Origin: Bacteroides sp.
GTDB taxonomy: Bacteria; Bacteroidota; Bacteroidia; Bacteroidales; Bacteroidaceae
DNA length: 11,833 nt
Assembly: GCA_019414725.1 (NCBI GenBank)
Contig: DXLM01000086.1
Span: 1 to 11,833 of the forward strand
Direction: 5' to 3'
Under the pieces are notes generated by a model. It made no database searches, was not told the origin of the DNA, and saw only the letters and a list, made by a program, of their open reading frames with translations. The translations under genes and the position numbers were made by a program. Positions 1 through 6,752 of the stretch are shown piece after piece; the first letter of the stretch is position 1, and each line of letters begins with the position of its first letter.

Positions 1-88
1 CATTCTTTCGGTGTACTATTCGGTGTACCTAGTCTTATGCTTACATATGTGATATCCTCATGCTCTCAAAAAAGATCAAGAACTTTTC

Positions 89-152
89 AAAAAAGACGAC
101 GACGTTTTTAAAAAAGAACAGGAACTTTTTTAAAAACGTCGTCGTCTTTTTT
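89..152. repeat. Perfect 28-bp inverted repeat, possible bidirectional terminator
   Basis: The arms at 89-116 and 125-152 are exact reverse complements around an 8-base loop, AACAGGAA. Each arm has a GACGACGACG core flanked by A/T tracts, so the transcript from either strand forms a long stem with a GC-rich middle and a U-run at its 3' edge. This fits a strong bidirectional rho-independent terminator or a dispersed intergenic palindrome. A partial direct copy of the loop-side sequence (CAAGAACTTTTCAAAAAAG) lies just before it at 77-95. The structure is seen directly; the function is inferred. Confidence 0.75.
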
Positions 153-458
153 ATTGTTACCAATGCATCGTAAACCGTCGTTCTGTGGAGGTACAGACCT
201 TTCATGCGTACTTTTTGCGGGGAAAAAGCCTAAAACACCCTACTTTATATCAAGTCGAAACGATCTATAAGAAAATGGTATGTGGCTGAAAACAAGTAAT
301 TTATGTGGAAATATACTTCAAAACATTGTGAGAGTATGAGAGCATGAATGAGAGCAATTTTTTTTTATCTTTACTACATAAACCGTTAATAATAAACCTG
401 TTATATATGCAGTGAGGGCATGAGGGTATACATGGCTCGAACTTTTCTTTGGAATATG

Positions 459-501
459 CAAAACGGCTATATTCCACGATATAGGAATATATGCCGTTTT
501 G
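459..501 (-). terminator. Hairpin downstream of the OmpA-like gene, likely terminator
   Basis: The left arm CAAAACGGCTATATTCC (459-475) pairs with 484-501 around an 8-base loop, with one extra T bulged at 492, giving about 17 pairs. It begins 17 bases past the stop codon of the minus-strand OmpA-like gene and ends that transcription unit sensibly. No long U-run follows outside the stem on the minus strand, so it may be a weak terminator or an RNA 3'-end stabiliser. Confidence 0.5.
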
Positions 502-517
502 ATAGAGGGGAAATTTT

Positions 518-1708
518 TTATGGTATATAATTCCAATAATCCATATTTGTAATGATTTGAACTATAATTTTACGATCTCCTTCTCGTATTTCGTTGGGAG
601 CATTCTGAGATGCATACGATATTTTTGCGCCCACTCCTTTTGCTTTTAACATTTTATTGGGAACTCCTTTCTTTATAAGTGCATTGACTACAGCGTCTGC
701 ACGTTTTTGGGATAGATCCATATTGTATTGTGATGATCCTTTTGCATCAGTACATCCTGTGATGAGATATTTTTTGCTTGTGTCTGTCAGCATAATTTGA
801 GCTATTTCATCAATGATAGTAGCTGCTTTAGGAGTTATTTCTGTTTTATCAAACTCAAAATAGATATTGTTGAATAAATCACATAAAACATTGGGCTGGC
901 TTGGAGTTTCTACAATTTGTTTCATGATTATAGGTTTTTCTATAACTTTTTCTATGATTTTTTCCACATATTGAATTTCCGGTTTGACTTTTAGGGATTT
1001 ACCACCAATGCGCCACATCAATCGAATGCTTCCTTGCCATGAATTGGCTATATGTTTGTATGGCATGATGAGGTAGTCTCCTTGGAGTCCTATGCCAATG
1101 TTGTCATTAAGCCACGTATTCACGCCTATTCCCAATGAAATAGGGATAAGATTTTGTTTATCTTTCCCTTCTTTAGTATAATCATTTGACAGATTCCATT
1201 CCATCTCCTCACTGTTGAATTCTTCCATCCCCTTATAGTTGATCTTAAAATTCTTGTACATATAGTTGGCTCCCATCCGTAGGAAAGGATCAATATAATT
1301 TGAATGGAGATATTCACCTAGACGCCACTGTAAACCGATTCCTGCCATACCTAGCCATCTTGATTCTTTACCGTTACGGACAGGATCGGAACTGTAGTCT
1401 AATGTTCCTTGTAAATCTAGATAAAAATGAGAGTTAAGTTCACGAGCAAAATATAGATTTCCTCCAAAAATAAAATCTTTTTTATTAGTACCTACAGTGT
1501 AACCGCCTTTATTATTAGTATGGAAATTAATGACATTAAAACGTGTCATTTGAAGTCCGGTTGCGCCTATACCTATTTCCCATGCTTTTTTATTATTATC
1601 GGCTGCTCCATTCTTTGCATTTTGTTGTGCATTTATAGGTAAACCGAAACATAATACTGAGGTAAAGCATAGTATGAGATGGATTTTATGTATATATATT
1701 TTCTTCAT
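518..1708 (-). CDS. OmpA family outer-membrane protein
   Basis: A 396-residue protein probably placed in the outer membrane and binding peptidoglycan. Seen: a signal peptide (residues 1 to about 27, ending PINA before QQ), then an aromatic-rich beta-strand region (about 35-245) resembling an outer-membrane barrel. A charged linker with VEK/IEK repeats follows, then a C-terminal OmpA-like domain (about 275-390). That domain contains the FEFDKTEI strand and the TDAKGSSQYNMDLSQKRAD segment, with the Asp and Arg positions that contact diaminopimelate in this family. The open frame runs back to 1852 inside the upstream gene, but the signal peptide fixes the start near 1708; the ATG at 1723 (five codons earlier, overlapping the upstream stop) is an alternative. 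It follows the collagen-like lipoprotein gene with essentially no gap, so the two are probably co-transcribed and may act together. Family assignment is confident; the specific role is unknown. Confidence 0.85.
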   Translation of the reverse strand: MKKIYIHKIHLILCFTSVLCFGLPINAQQNAKNGAADNNKKAWEIGIGATGLQMTRFNVINFHTNNKGGYTVGTNKKDFIFGGNLYFARELNSHFYLDLQGTLDYSSDPVRNGKESRWLGMAGIGLQWRLGEYLHSNYIDPFLRMGANYMYKNFKINYKGMEEFNSEEMEWNLSNDYTKEGKDKQNLIPISLGIGVNTWLNDNIGIGLQGDYLIMPYKHIANSWQGSIRLMWRIGGKSLKVKPEIQYVEKIIEKVIEKPIIMKQIVETPSQPNVLCDLFNNIYFEFDKTEITPKAATIIDEIAQIMLTDTSKKYLITGCTDAKGSSQYNMDLSQKRADAVVNALIKKGVPNKMLKAKGVGAKISYASQNAPNEIREGDRKIIVQIITNMDYWNYIP

Positions 1709-1712
1709 ATTT

Positions 1713-4265
1713 TTATTCTTCATAGATAACTTGTACTTCGGGCAACTCATAAGAGCTGCTATAGTTTTCAATAATAAATGTTTTTTCATCCTTTCCTTTT
1801 CGGAGATAACCTTGATAATATCTATAGAAATATGAACTGTTGCCACTGTCAATGTATATGGATGAATTTAAAAATGGTGCGAATACTTTGAACGTTGGAA
1901 CTTCTGCAGAAGATCTGTTATTAGAACTTGATGCTTCTTGTGAGCCGGCTGTTGAGGTATATCTGAATGTGATATATGCCATTTTAAGTTTGCTGGCTTC
2001 TTCTTCAGTATATGCTATCGGTTCTACATAGTCCATTCCATTTTCTTTAACGACACGTGTGGTCGATGATTTGTAAATTCTTGTAAAGTCTATTTTTGAA
2101 AAATCCAATTCACCTTCAGCAGATGAGAAACTGGGTGCTTCTCCATTGGATATTATTTTTAATTTTAATGTTTTTAGCGTAGGTCCCATTTGATAAGGAG
2201 CTAATAAACAAACACCATTCCATTGGAAAGTTTCTCCATAATAAGGTTCTCTAGCTTTTACAGTGTAATAAACGTCACTTCCATCCCAATATTCAGATTG
2301 ATTGTTTTTGAATTTTCCGGGATTTTCTTGAATGAACCGATAGGTATAAATATAGTAATAATATCCTCCATTATTTGAACTAGAGCCTTGGCTTGAATAT
2401 AGTTTTTTATCTGACAAAATACTGTTGGGATTATTTTTGTCAGAGACTCTATATGCGTCTAAATTCCTTGAACCACTATTAGGTAAATAAGAAGGGATAT
2501 TTTGCCATTGGTCTTCCGGATTAACTTTTCGTTGTATATAGAAATATAGATACTGATAATCGTATAATGAATTTGAATTATCGCGGAGGATCATTCTCAT
2601 GCGTACTCTATTAGGAACATATGTGTTTTTAGCGGATTCTTGCGGCAACTTTCCGGCTAGGGTTACTTCTTTTACCGTTCCCCAGCGTAAGTTTATGTCT
2701 TGTATTTCGGGTAAATCTTCTTTAGGTACAATAAACTCTCCGTTTTCATTGGTAATGTAAGTTTTTTCCGCATTGATACCCGGCATGCCTTTTACTTGAG
2801 CTTTTGGTGCGATTTGTCCAGTTTCATCATATACTTTATAGAGTACACCTCCATCAGTTGTGCGTACATATTCACCATATTCTGATTGAGAATATTGTGC
2901 AATAACATTAGGTATACCCTTAATGATGGTAACTTCTGTTCCCGGTTTTCCTGGTTCTCCGGGTTTGCCGTCTTTGCCATCTTCTCCGTCTTTGCCATCT
3001 TTCCCGTGTAGATAGTCATAAAAATCCTTTAACGTATTTTTTTCACAGTCCCATACTCCACCATTTTTGTGGTCAATAAGTGCATCTGTTGTACCGCAAA
3101 ATTTAGCTAAGTCATTTTTCCACAGTTCATGTGCTGATAAACCATTGCTTCCGTTTATTCCGTCTTTACCAGCTAAATAATTGAAAAAATCATATTCTGA
3201 AACTTTGTCAGAAGGCCATTTTTGTCCTGGATTTTTAGGATCATTCATATTGTCTGTTCCTACAGTCTCTTTCCATAGTTCATAAGCGGATTTTCCATTG
3301 TTGCCATTTGTTCCACTGAGGTAAGTGTAAAAATCTGCCATTGTAATTTTATCTTTGGACCATGCTGAATTATTTTTGTCTTTGATTTTATCATTTTTGA
3401 CGTCATTTACCCATAATTCGTATGCAGATGCTCCGTTAACTCCTTTTTCTCCTTGAGCTTTTATTCTTGTATCAGTAGTACCTATCCACCAATTTCCGTT
3501 ATTACCTATATGGGGAGATACGCCATCATCTCCTTTCTCTCCTTGAGCTTTTATTCCTGTATCGGTGGTGCCTATCCACCAGTTCCCATTTTTTATCACC
3601 GGGGTAAGTCCGTCCGCTCCTTTATCACCTTGTTCTCCTTTGGGACCTTGCACTGCAATCCCTGTATTGGATGTGCCTATCCACCAGTATCCGTCTTTAA
3701 TGAAAGGGGTTAATCCATCGCTTCCTTTTTCTCCTTGAGCTTTTATTTTTGTATCGGATGTATTGATCCACCAGTTTCCATTAGGACCAATATAAGGGGA
3801 TGTTCCGTCTTTACCATTTTCTCCTTTTTGACCTTGAGCCGGAAAATTTGTATCACGATTGCCAATATACCAATTACCATTTTCACCAACATGTGGAGTA
3901 ATACCATTTTCACCATCTTTCCCTTTTAAATATAAAAAGAAATGTTCCATTGTTGTTTGGTCTTTGGGCCAATTTATATTGCCGCCAGCAACAGATTGTT
4001 TCCATAATTCATAGGCGGAAAATCCGTCTTTGCCATTAATTCCATCCTTTCCATCTTTGCCGATAGCTTTGATTTTTGTATCTTTATTGCCGATATACCA
4101 ATTCCCATTTTCGCCAATATGAGGTGATTCTCCGTCTCTTCCGCTAAGAAAATCCCAAAAATCGGCTTCTGTATTTTTTGAAGAAGGCCAAATGAGCGAA
4201 GGGTCATGAGGGTTGGTGACATTACCTTGGGTGATCAGGATTTTCCATTGATCGTATGCAGACAT
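1713..4265 (-). CDS. Modular collagen-like repeat protein, main part of an interrupted lipoprotein gene
   Basis: 850 codons from the first ATG after an in-frame stop. The N-terminal half alternates two modules. One resembles SAYELWK...WPS.K....DF..YLxGKDG (five copies here, a sixth in the upstream fragment). The other resembles SPHIGxNGNWWIGTTDTxIK followed by AQGEKG (six copies). They are joined by collagen-type Gly-X-Y runs such as GPKGEQGDKGADG, with the longest, GKDGKDGEDGKDGKPGEPGK, near the end of the repeats. After this come a beta-sandwich-like segment with a YDETGQ...TNENGEF pattern (carboxypeptidase-regulatory-like) and an aromatic, Ser/Asn-rich C-terminal region I do not recognise. 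Comparable modules occur in Bacteroides surface lipoproteins, so a stalk presenting a C-terminal domain is a reasonable inference. As translated from 4265 it has no signal peptide; the signal lies in the in-frame fragment upstream (4329-4511). The ATG is preceded by GGA-rich codons that could act as a fortuitous ribosome site. The OmpA-like gene follows directly. Confidence 0.8.
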   Translation of the reverse strand: MSAYDQWKILITQGNVTNPHDPSLIWPSSKNTEADFWDFLSGRDGESPHIGENGNWYIGNKDTKIKAIGKDGKDGINGKDGFSAYELWKQSVAGGNINWPKDQTTMEHFFLYLKGKDGENGITPHVGENGNWYIGNRDTNFPAQGQKGENGKDGTSPYIGPNGNWWINTSDTKIKAQGEKGSDGLTPFIKDGYWWIGTSNTGIAVQGPKGEQGDKGADGLTPVIKNGNWWIGTTDTGIKAQGEKGDDGVSPHIGNNGNWWIGTTDTRIKAQGEKGVNGASAYELWVNDVKNDKIKDKNNSAWSKDKITMADFYTYLSGTNGNNGKSAYELWKETVGTDNMNDPKNPGQKWPSDKVSEYDFFNYLAGKDGINGSNGLSAHELWKNDLAKFCGTTDALIDHKNGGVWDCEKNTLKDFYDYLHGKDGKDGEDGKDGKPGEPGKPGTEVTIIKGIPNVIAQYSQSEYGEYVRTTDGGVLYKVYDETGQIAPKAQVKGMPGINAEKTYITNENGEFIVPKEDLPEIQDINLRWGTVKEVTLAGKLPQESAKNTYVPNRVRMRMILRDNSNSLYDYQYLYFYIQRKVNPEDQWQNIPSYLPNSGSRNLDAYRVSDKNNPNSILSDKKLYSSQGSSSNNGGYYYYIYTYRFIQENPGKFKNNQSEYWDGSDVYYTVKAREPYYGETFQWNGVCLLAPYQMGPTLKTLKLKIISNGEAPSFSSAEGELDFSKIDFTRIYKSSTTRVVKENGMDYVEPIAYTEEEASKLKMAYITFRYTSTAGSQEASSSNNRSSAEVPTFKVFAPFLNSSIYIDSGNSSYFYRYYQGYLRKGKDEKTFIIENYSSSYELPEVQVIYEE

Positions 4266-4420
4266 TCCATCTTTTCCTTTGTCTCCTTTTTCTCCTTTAA
4301 TATAAACTAAAAAGTCTGCTAAATCAACTTAGGTGGAAGGCCAGTTTATATGACCGGTTTCAACTTCTTCTTTCCATATCTCATAAGCGGATTTGCCATT
4401 GGTTCCCTGAGGACCTTGGG
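2930..4420 (-). repeat. Array of alternating protein-coding repeat modules
   Basis: Imperfect tandem and alternating repeats inside the collagen-like gene, with six SAYELWK-type and six GNWWIG-type units. DNA similarity is highest around 3430-3770, where words such as CTCCTTGAGCTTTTATT and CCTATCCACCA recur in successive units. Such similarity would allow unit gain or loss by recombination or slippage, so copy number may differ between strains (inference). Confidence 0.8.
4329..4331 (-). other. In-frame TAA interrupting the lipoprotein gene (codon 61)
   Basis: TAA on the minus strand, in frame with coding sequence on both sides. Aligning the modules around it (NWPST*VDLADF, IWPSSKNTEADF, KWPSDKVSEYDF, NWPKDQTTMEHF) puts the stop where sisters have Lys or Gln. 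AAA and CAA are each one base from TAA, so one substitution explains it. No frameshift is needed. Confidence 0.85.
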
Positions 4421-4511
4421 GTAATTCAAAATCAATACTGCTGCACGAGAAAAAAAATGTGCAAAGTAGCACTGATAATACATAAATTTTGCATTTCTTC
4501 TTTGTATACAT
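4329..4511 (-). pseudogene. N-terminal fragment of the collagen-like lipoprotein, cut by an in-frame stop
   Basis: 60 codons carrying a lipoprotein signal peptide: basic MYTKKKCK, hydrophobic core IYVLSVLLCTFFF, then SC with Cys23 as the likely lipidated residue. The collagen-like PQGPQGTNG and the first SAYEIWK module follow, ending at NWPST. The stop is followed in the same frame by VDLADFLVYIKGEKGDKGKD, which completes the module, and then by the 850-codon frame starting at 4265. The two pieces are therefore one gene of about 932 codons (4511 to 1713) broken by a single codon. If translation stops here, the cell makes only a short lipopeptide-like product. Confidence 0.75.
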
Positions 4512-5031
4512 GACTGTAAATTATTAAAAATGAATTGTTCTTTGTTGTTACATATTGGATAAACTCCGTTCTGCTTTATTGAATATTGTATCGTTGGGGG
4601 GCATGCAATTTTATATTTTAGGTTATTCTGCTGTGTGCGATTTACATTATAATAATATTCACATTTTATTTGGGTGCAAAGTTCTATATTTGGTACTAAA
4701 AAGAAGTTGCGTATTTAAAAGATTTGTTTGCATATAATCAGTTCTTTCTTTTATATCTGCATAAAAAGGTTTCCTATTTTTCTAAATGTTCGTTTTGGGA
4801 TAGTTTTAAATGGTAGATGCTTTATATGATTTTACAGAGGGGTATATGTGATAAGTTTTCCATATATTGATGGTGGATTATGATTAGGTTTTGTGATATT
4901 TGTTATTATAGATGTATAGAAACTCTTAAAATAGATCCATATACCGAGATCAGGAAACAAACTTATTATTAGCTTTAGTGTGTATGATGGAGATAACTAT
5001 ATTCATAATCTTTAGGATGCGGGATGTTTGT
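4512..5031. other. Intergenic stretch upstream of the lipoprotein gene
   Basis: About 520 AT-rich bases between two minus-strand genes. It should contain the promoter and leader of the collagen-like/OmpA unit and the end of the AraC transcript. Apart from a weak promoter candidate near 4677, I see no clear hairpin terminator, RNA gene or coding region. The plus-strand 60-codon open frame at 4555-4737 shows no recognisable features. Confidence 0.5.
4677..4684 (-). promoter_or_regulatory. Weak -7 box candidate for the lipoprotein/OmpA unit
   Basis: On the minus strand GAACTTTG matches the Bacteroidales -7 consensus TAnnTTTG at five of six fixed positions and is followed by CACCC. No good TTTG -33 box lies 19-21 bases upstream. 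It would give a leader of roughly 160 bases before the ATG at 4511. Confidence 0.25.
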
Positions 5032-5940
5032 TTAATCGTTTGCAGAAACTGAATATGTTTCAAGAGAAGGTGTATCTCTTGATTCTTCTCCTTTTTTACG
5101 TATTTCGTTAGGAGTAGCTCCGATATTTCTTTTACAGTAGGTTGTAAAATGGGAGAAAGTCTTGAAATGATAGTCCAGCATTATTTGTTTGATGGGTAAA
5201 GTACTTTTTTTTAATTTGAATTCAATTTCATAAGATGTTTGTTTTTGTAACCATTGATATGGTGTATCTCCATGGAAGTTTTTTTTGAATAACTGTGTGA
5301 AAACAGTATCATTATATCCACATAAAACAGCTAGTTCTTTGGCTGTTCTGCAAGCTTTGTAATGTGTCATGACGGATACGAAGAATTGAAGGTCGTTAGA
5401 TAGCGCATCACGGAAAATGGAGGCAATTTCATTCTTCTTATAGCAAATTTTAAATAATGAGAACAATTCATATTCTTTGGCTCGATGTAAGTCGGGAATT
5501 TCTGTTCCATTTTTCATGTAATCGACCAGCAAATCTAAGTAGGAACGCATTAACGGATAAATGGGAAGGACTTCTACCGGTTTTACTTCTTCGATGGATA
5601 TATCTTGCAGATACTCTATTGTTCTGCTATGTAGATAAGGAGCCACAATATTACATGCATGAATGACAAGTTGTACTTCATCCATTGCCTTGATTTTACA
5701 TTGATGCAGGCTGCTGATGAAGAAAAATTCATTCTGCATTGCCATCAGAGGCATGGATTCTATATGATCTCTGAATAGGCATAATGACCCTTTTAGAACA
5801 AAACAAACTTGAAACTCATGGGTTTCGTTCAAGTTTTGGATAATCTCTCCTTTACTTATATGAAGACACCTGAATTGGCTGAATCTGGATAGCGCAAGAG
5901 GATCACGGTATAAATTCTTTAGTAAAAATAGCATTTCCAT
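5032..5940 (-). CDS. AraC family transcriptional regulator
   Basis: 302 residues. The C-terminal ~110 residues show the double helix-turn-helix layout of AraC/XylS regulators. The first helix-turn-helix is near 198-220 (TAKELAVLCGYNDTVFTQLF). The second is near 249-280 (IKQIMLDYHFKTFSHFTTYC, ending with the family-typical GATPNEIRK). The N-terminal ~150 residues are beta-rich and could be a cupin-like sensing domain, but I recognise no specific ligand. The gene is cytoplasmic and transcribed from its own promoter (see 5991-6022). It lies upstream of, and in the same direction as, the collagen-like/OmpA unit, and divergent from the haem operon. Neighbourhood favours control of the surface-protein unit, while control of the divergent operon is possible; the target is not shown by the sequence. 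The start at 5940 opens the frame; an ATG two codons in (MLFLLK) is an alternative. Confidence 0.9.
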   Translation of the reverse strand: MEMLFLLKNLYRDPLALSRFSQFRCLHISKGEIIQNLNETHEFQVCFVLKGSLCLFRDHIESMPLMAMQNEFFFISSLHQCKIKAMDEVQLVIHACNIVAPYLHSRTIEYLQDISIEEVKPVEVLPIYPLMRSYLDLLVDYMKNGTEIPDLHRAKEYELFSLFKICYKKNEIASIFRDALSNDLQFFVSVMTHYKACRTAKELAVLCGYNDTVFTQLFKKNFHGDTPYQWLQKQTSYEIEFKLKKSTLPIKQIMLDYHFKTFSHFTTYCKRNIGATPNEIRKKGEESRDTPSLETYSVSAND

Positions 5941-5990
5941 ACATTATAAACATTTTAAGATAAAAAAAGTTTTGATACATCTATCCCGGA

Positions 5991-6022
5991 CAAATATAAC
6001 TTGATATTTAAAATGTTTTAAA
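5991..6022 (-). promoter_or_regulatory. Bacteroidales-type promoter for the AraC gene
   Basis: Minus-strand TATATTTG (5991-5998) is a perfect match to the -7 consensus TAnnTTTG. A -33-like TTTA (6019-6022) lies upstream across a 20-base spacer, within the usual 19-21. It predicts a leader of about 45 bases before the ATG at 5940. Confidence 0.6.
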
Positions 6023-6285
6023 GCTATAGGAGGAATATGCAACTAAATCATTGCTAATATGAAATTGAATCTTCTGTTTAAGAAAGAGTTTATCAACATA
6101 TGAAATTATAAGGTATTTAAGGCCGGATGCTTTGGATGGTAGCTTATAAAGTGGAAGATGCTTACTGATTTTTTTATGAGTGAATGTAAATAAGTGATTT
6201 GGAATAGAGATAAATCTAAGGATCTTTTTCTTATTGCTATGAACAATAAGGAAATTACAAATAAAAATCCGAATATAAGTGCCGC

Positions 6286-6519
6286 TCATGTGATACTGAT
6301 TACTAAGTATCGATTATATAAGTATTCCCCATCTTCGGGAGTATGGTTCAAAGTACAAAGCAACCATTGGCATAATGGATTATTTGTGTCGTGGGAACAA
6401 TAGAAGTAAATAAGGAATGACGGACTACCTATAAGTAGGGTAAGTACTGTCAGAATCTCTATTGTTCTATGATGAAGTGTCTTGTTCACAGGCATTTCAT
6501 GATGTGTCAATTTAATCAT
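6286..6519 (-). CDS. Doubtful small ORF with one membrane-like segment
   Basis: 77 codons. The translation has a polar, His-containing start, one hydrophobic stretch (ILTVLTLLIGSPSFLIYFY, about residues 22-40) and a polar tail, consistent with a single-pass small membrane protein. A CAATTTTG box about 20 bases upstream is only a partial match to the -7 consensus. I do not recognise the sequence and saw no strong start signal. The frame could be a gene remnant or chance. Confidence 0.2.
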   Translation of the reverse strand: MIKLTHHEMPVNKTLHHRTIEILTVLTLLIGSPSFLIYFYCSHDTNNPLCQWLLCTLNHTPEDGEYLYNRYLVISIT

Positions 6520-6555
6520 GCTTGCTTTTTTTACAAAATTGGTTATAGAAATACA

Positions 6556-6645
6556 TACTGATAATACCTATTAATGGTGATAATTTTCGGCTTTATACCT
6601 AAAAATAAGTACTCGTGTATTTTATGATGTATATGATTATCAGTA
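6556..6645. promoter_or_regulatory. Inverted repeat with TGATAAT half-sites, candidate Fur-like operator
   Basis: TACTGATAAT (6556-6565) is repeated as its exact reverse complement ATTATCAGTA (6636-6645). A further direct TGATAAT lies at 6578-6584. TGATAAT/ATTATCA is the half-site of the classical Fur box (TGATAATnATTATCA), and the haem operon promoter begins about 20 bases downstream. The half-sites are not arranged as one compact 7-1-7 box, so an iron-responsive role is only an inference; another regulator with separated half-sites is equally possible. Confidence 0.35.
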
Positions 6646-6666
6646 ATAAAACCCCAATTTTTAGGT

Positions 6667-6698
6667 ATTGTGTACTCTTGGTGGCAAGGGTAACTTTG
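6667..6698 (+). promoter_or_regulatory. Bacteroidales-type promoter of the haem-uptake operon
   Basis: TAACTTTG (6691-6698) matches the -7 consensus TAnnTTTG exactly and is followed by CAAC. ATTG (6667-6670) is a three-of-four -33 box across a 20-base spacer. Transcription would start about 45-50 bases before the first ATG at 6753. That leader is AT-rich with no evident Shine-Dalgarno, typical of Bacteroides. Confidence 0.65.
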
Positions 6699-6752
6699 CA
6701 ACAAATTTGAAAACATAAAATAATAACTATTAATCAATAAAACTAAAGTATT

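Larger units (their letters stand above)
1..517. other. Gene-poor region with hairpins and short repeats
   Basis: I see no convincing gene here. The stretch holds a 10-base direct repeat TTCGGTGTAC (7-16 and 19-28), a long perfect inverted repeat (89-152), and a low-complexity stretch with repeated GAGAG/CATGA words (about 330-357), with a looser echo GTGAGGGCATGAGGG near 410-427. A second hairpin (459-501) lies just beyond the stop of the OmpA-like gene. Short open frames exist on both strands but have repeat-derived, low-complexity translations. The first ~110 bases are open on the plus strand (stop at 109-111) and could be the tail of a gene outside the window, but nothing recognisable is encoded. 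Confidence 0.5.
5941..6752. other. Divergent intergenic region between the AraC gene and the haem operon
   Basis: About 810 bases, unusually long for this gene density. Both ends carry promoters (5991-6022 leftward, 6667-6698 rightward), and TGATAAT half-sites lie at 6556-6645. The interior has several short open frames on both strands. Most look like chance AT-rich translations; the least unlikely is 6286-6519 on the minus strand, whose stop overlaps the ATG of a 93-codon frame (6008-6289) that I do not believe encodes a protein. A decayed gene or a long leader/sRNA region are alternatives. Confidence 0.5.

Noticed and set aside
1..111. Open plus-strand frame at the window edge
   Set aside because: Only 36 codons, ending in a basic run made by the palindrome; no family recognised and no upstream sequence to judge it.
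41..205. 54-codon minus-strand frame crossing the palindrome
   Set aside because: Its Lys/Phe/Val-rich translation is produced by the inverted repeat; no homology or start signal.
318..536. 72-codon minus-strand ORF overlapping the end of the OmpA-like gene
   Set aside because: Its translation derives from the short GAGAG/CATGA repeats and the hairpin, has no recognisable domain, and competes with the stop and terminator of a real gene.
3453..3929. Plus-strand ORFs with repeated SFYSCIG/AYPP patterns
   Set aside because: Antisense shadows of the repeat modules in the collagen-like gene.
2930..4420. Possible CRISPR array because of regular repeats
   Set aside because: The repeats are coding, imperfect, and aligned to protein modules; there are no unique spacers of fixed length.
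4960..5020. AAACAAAC/GTTTGTTT inverted words after the AraC gene as a terminator
   Set aside because: The arms are short and AT-rich, and separated by about 60 bases; no compact stem or U-run.
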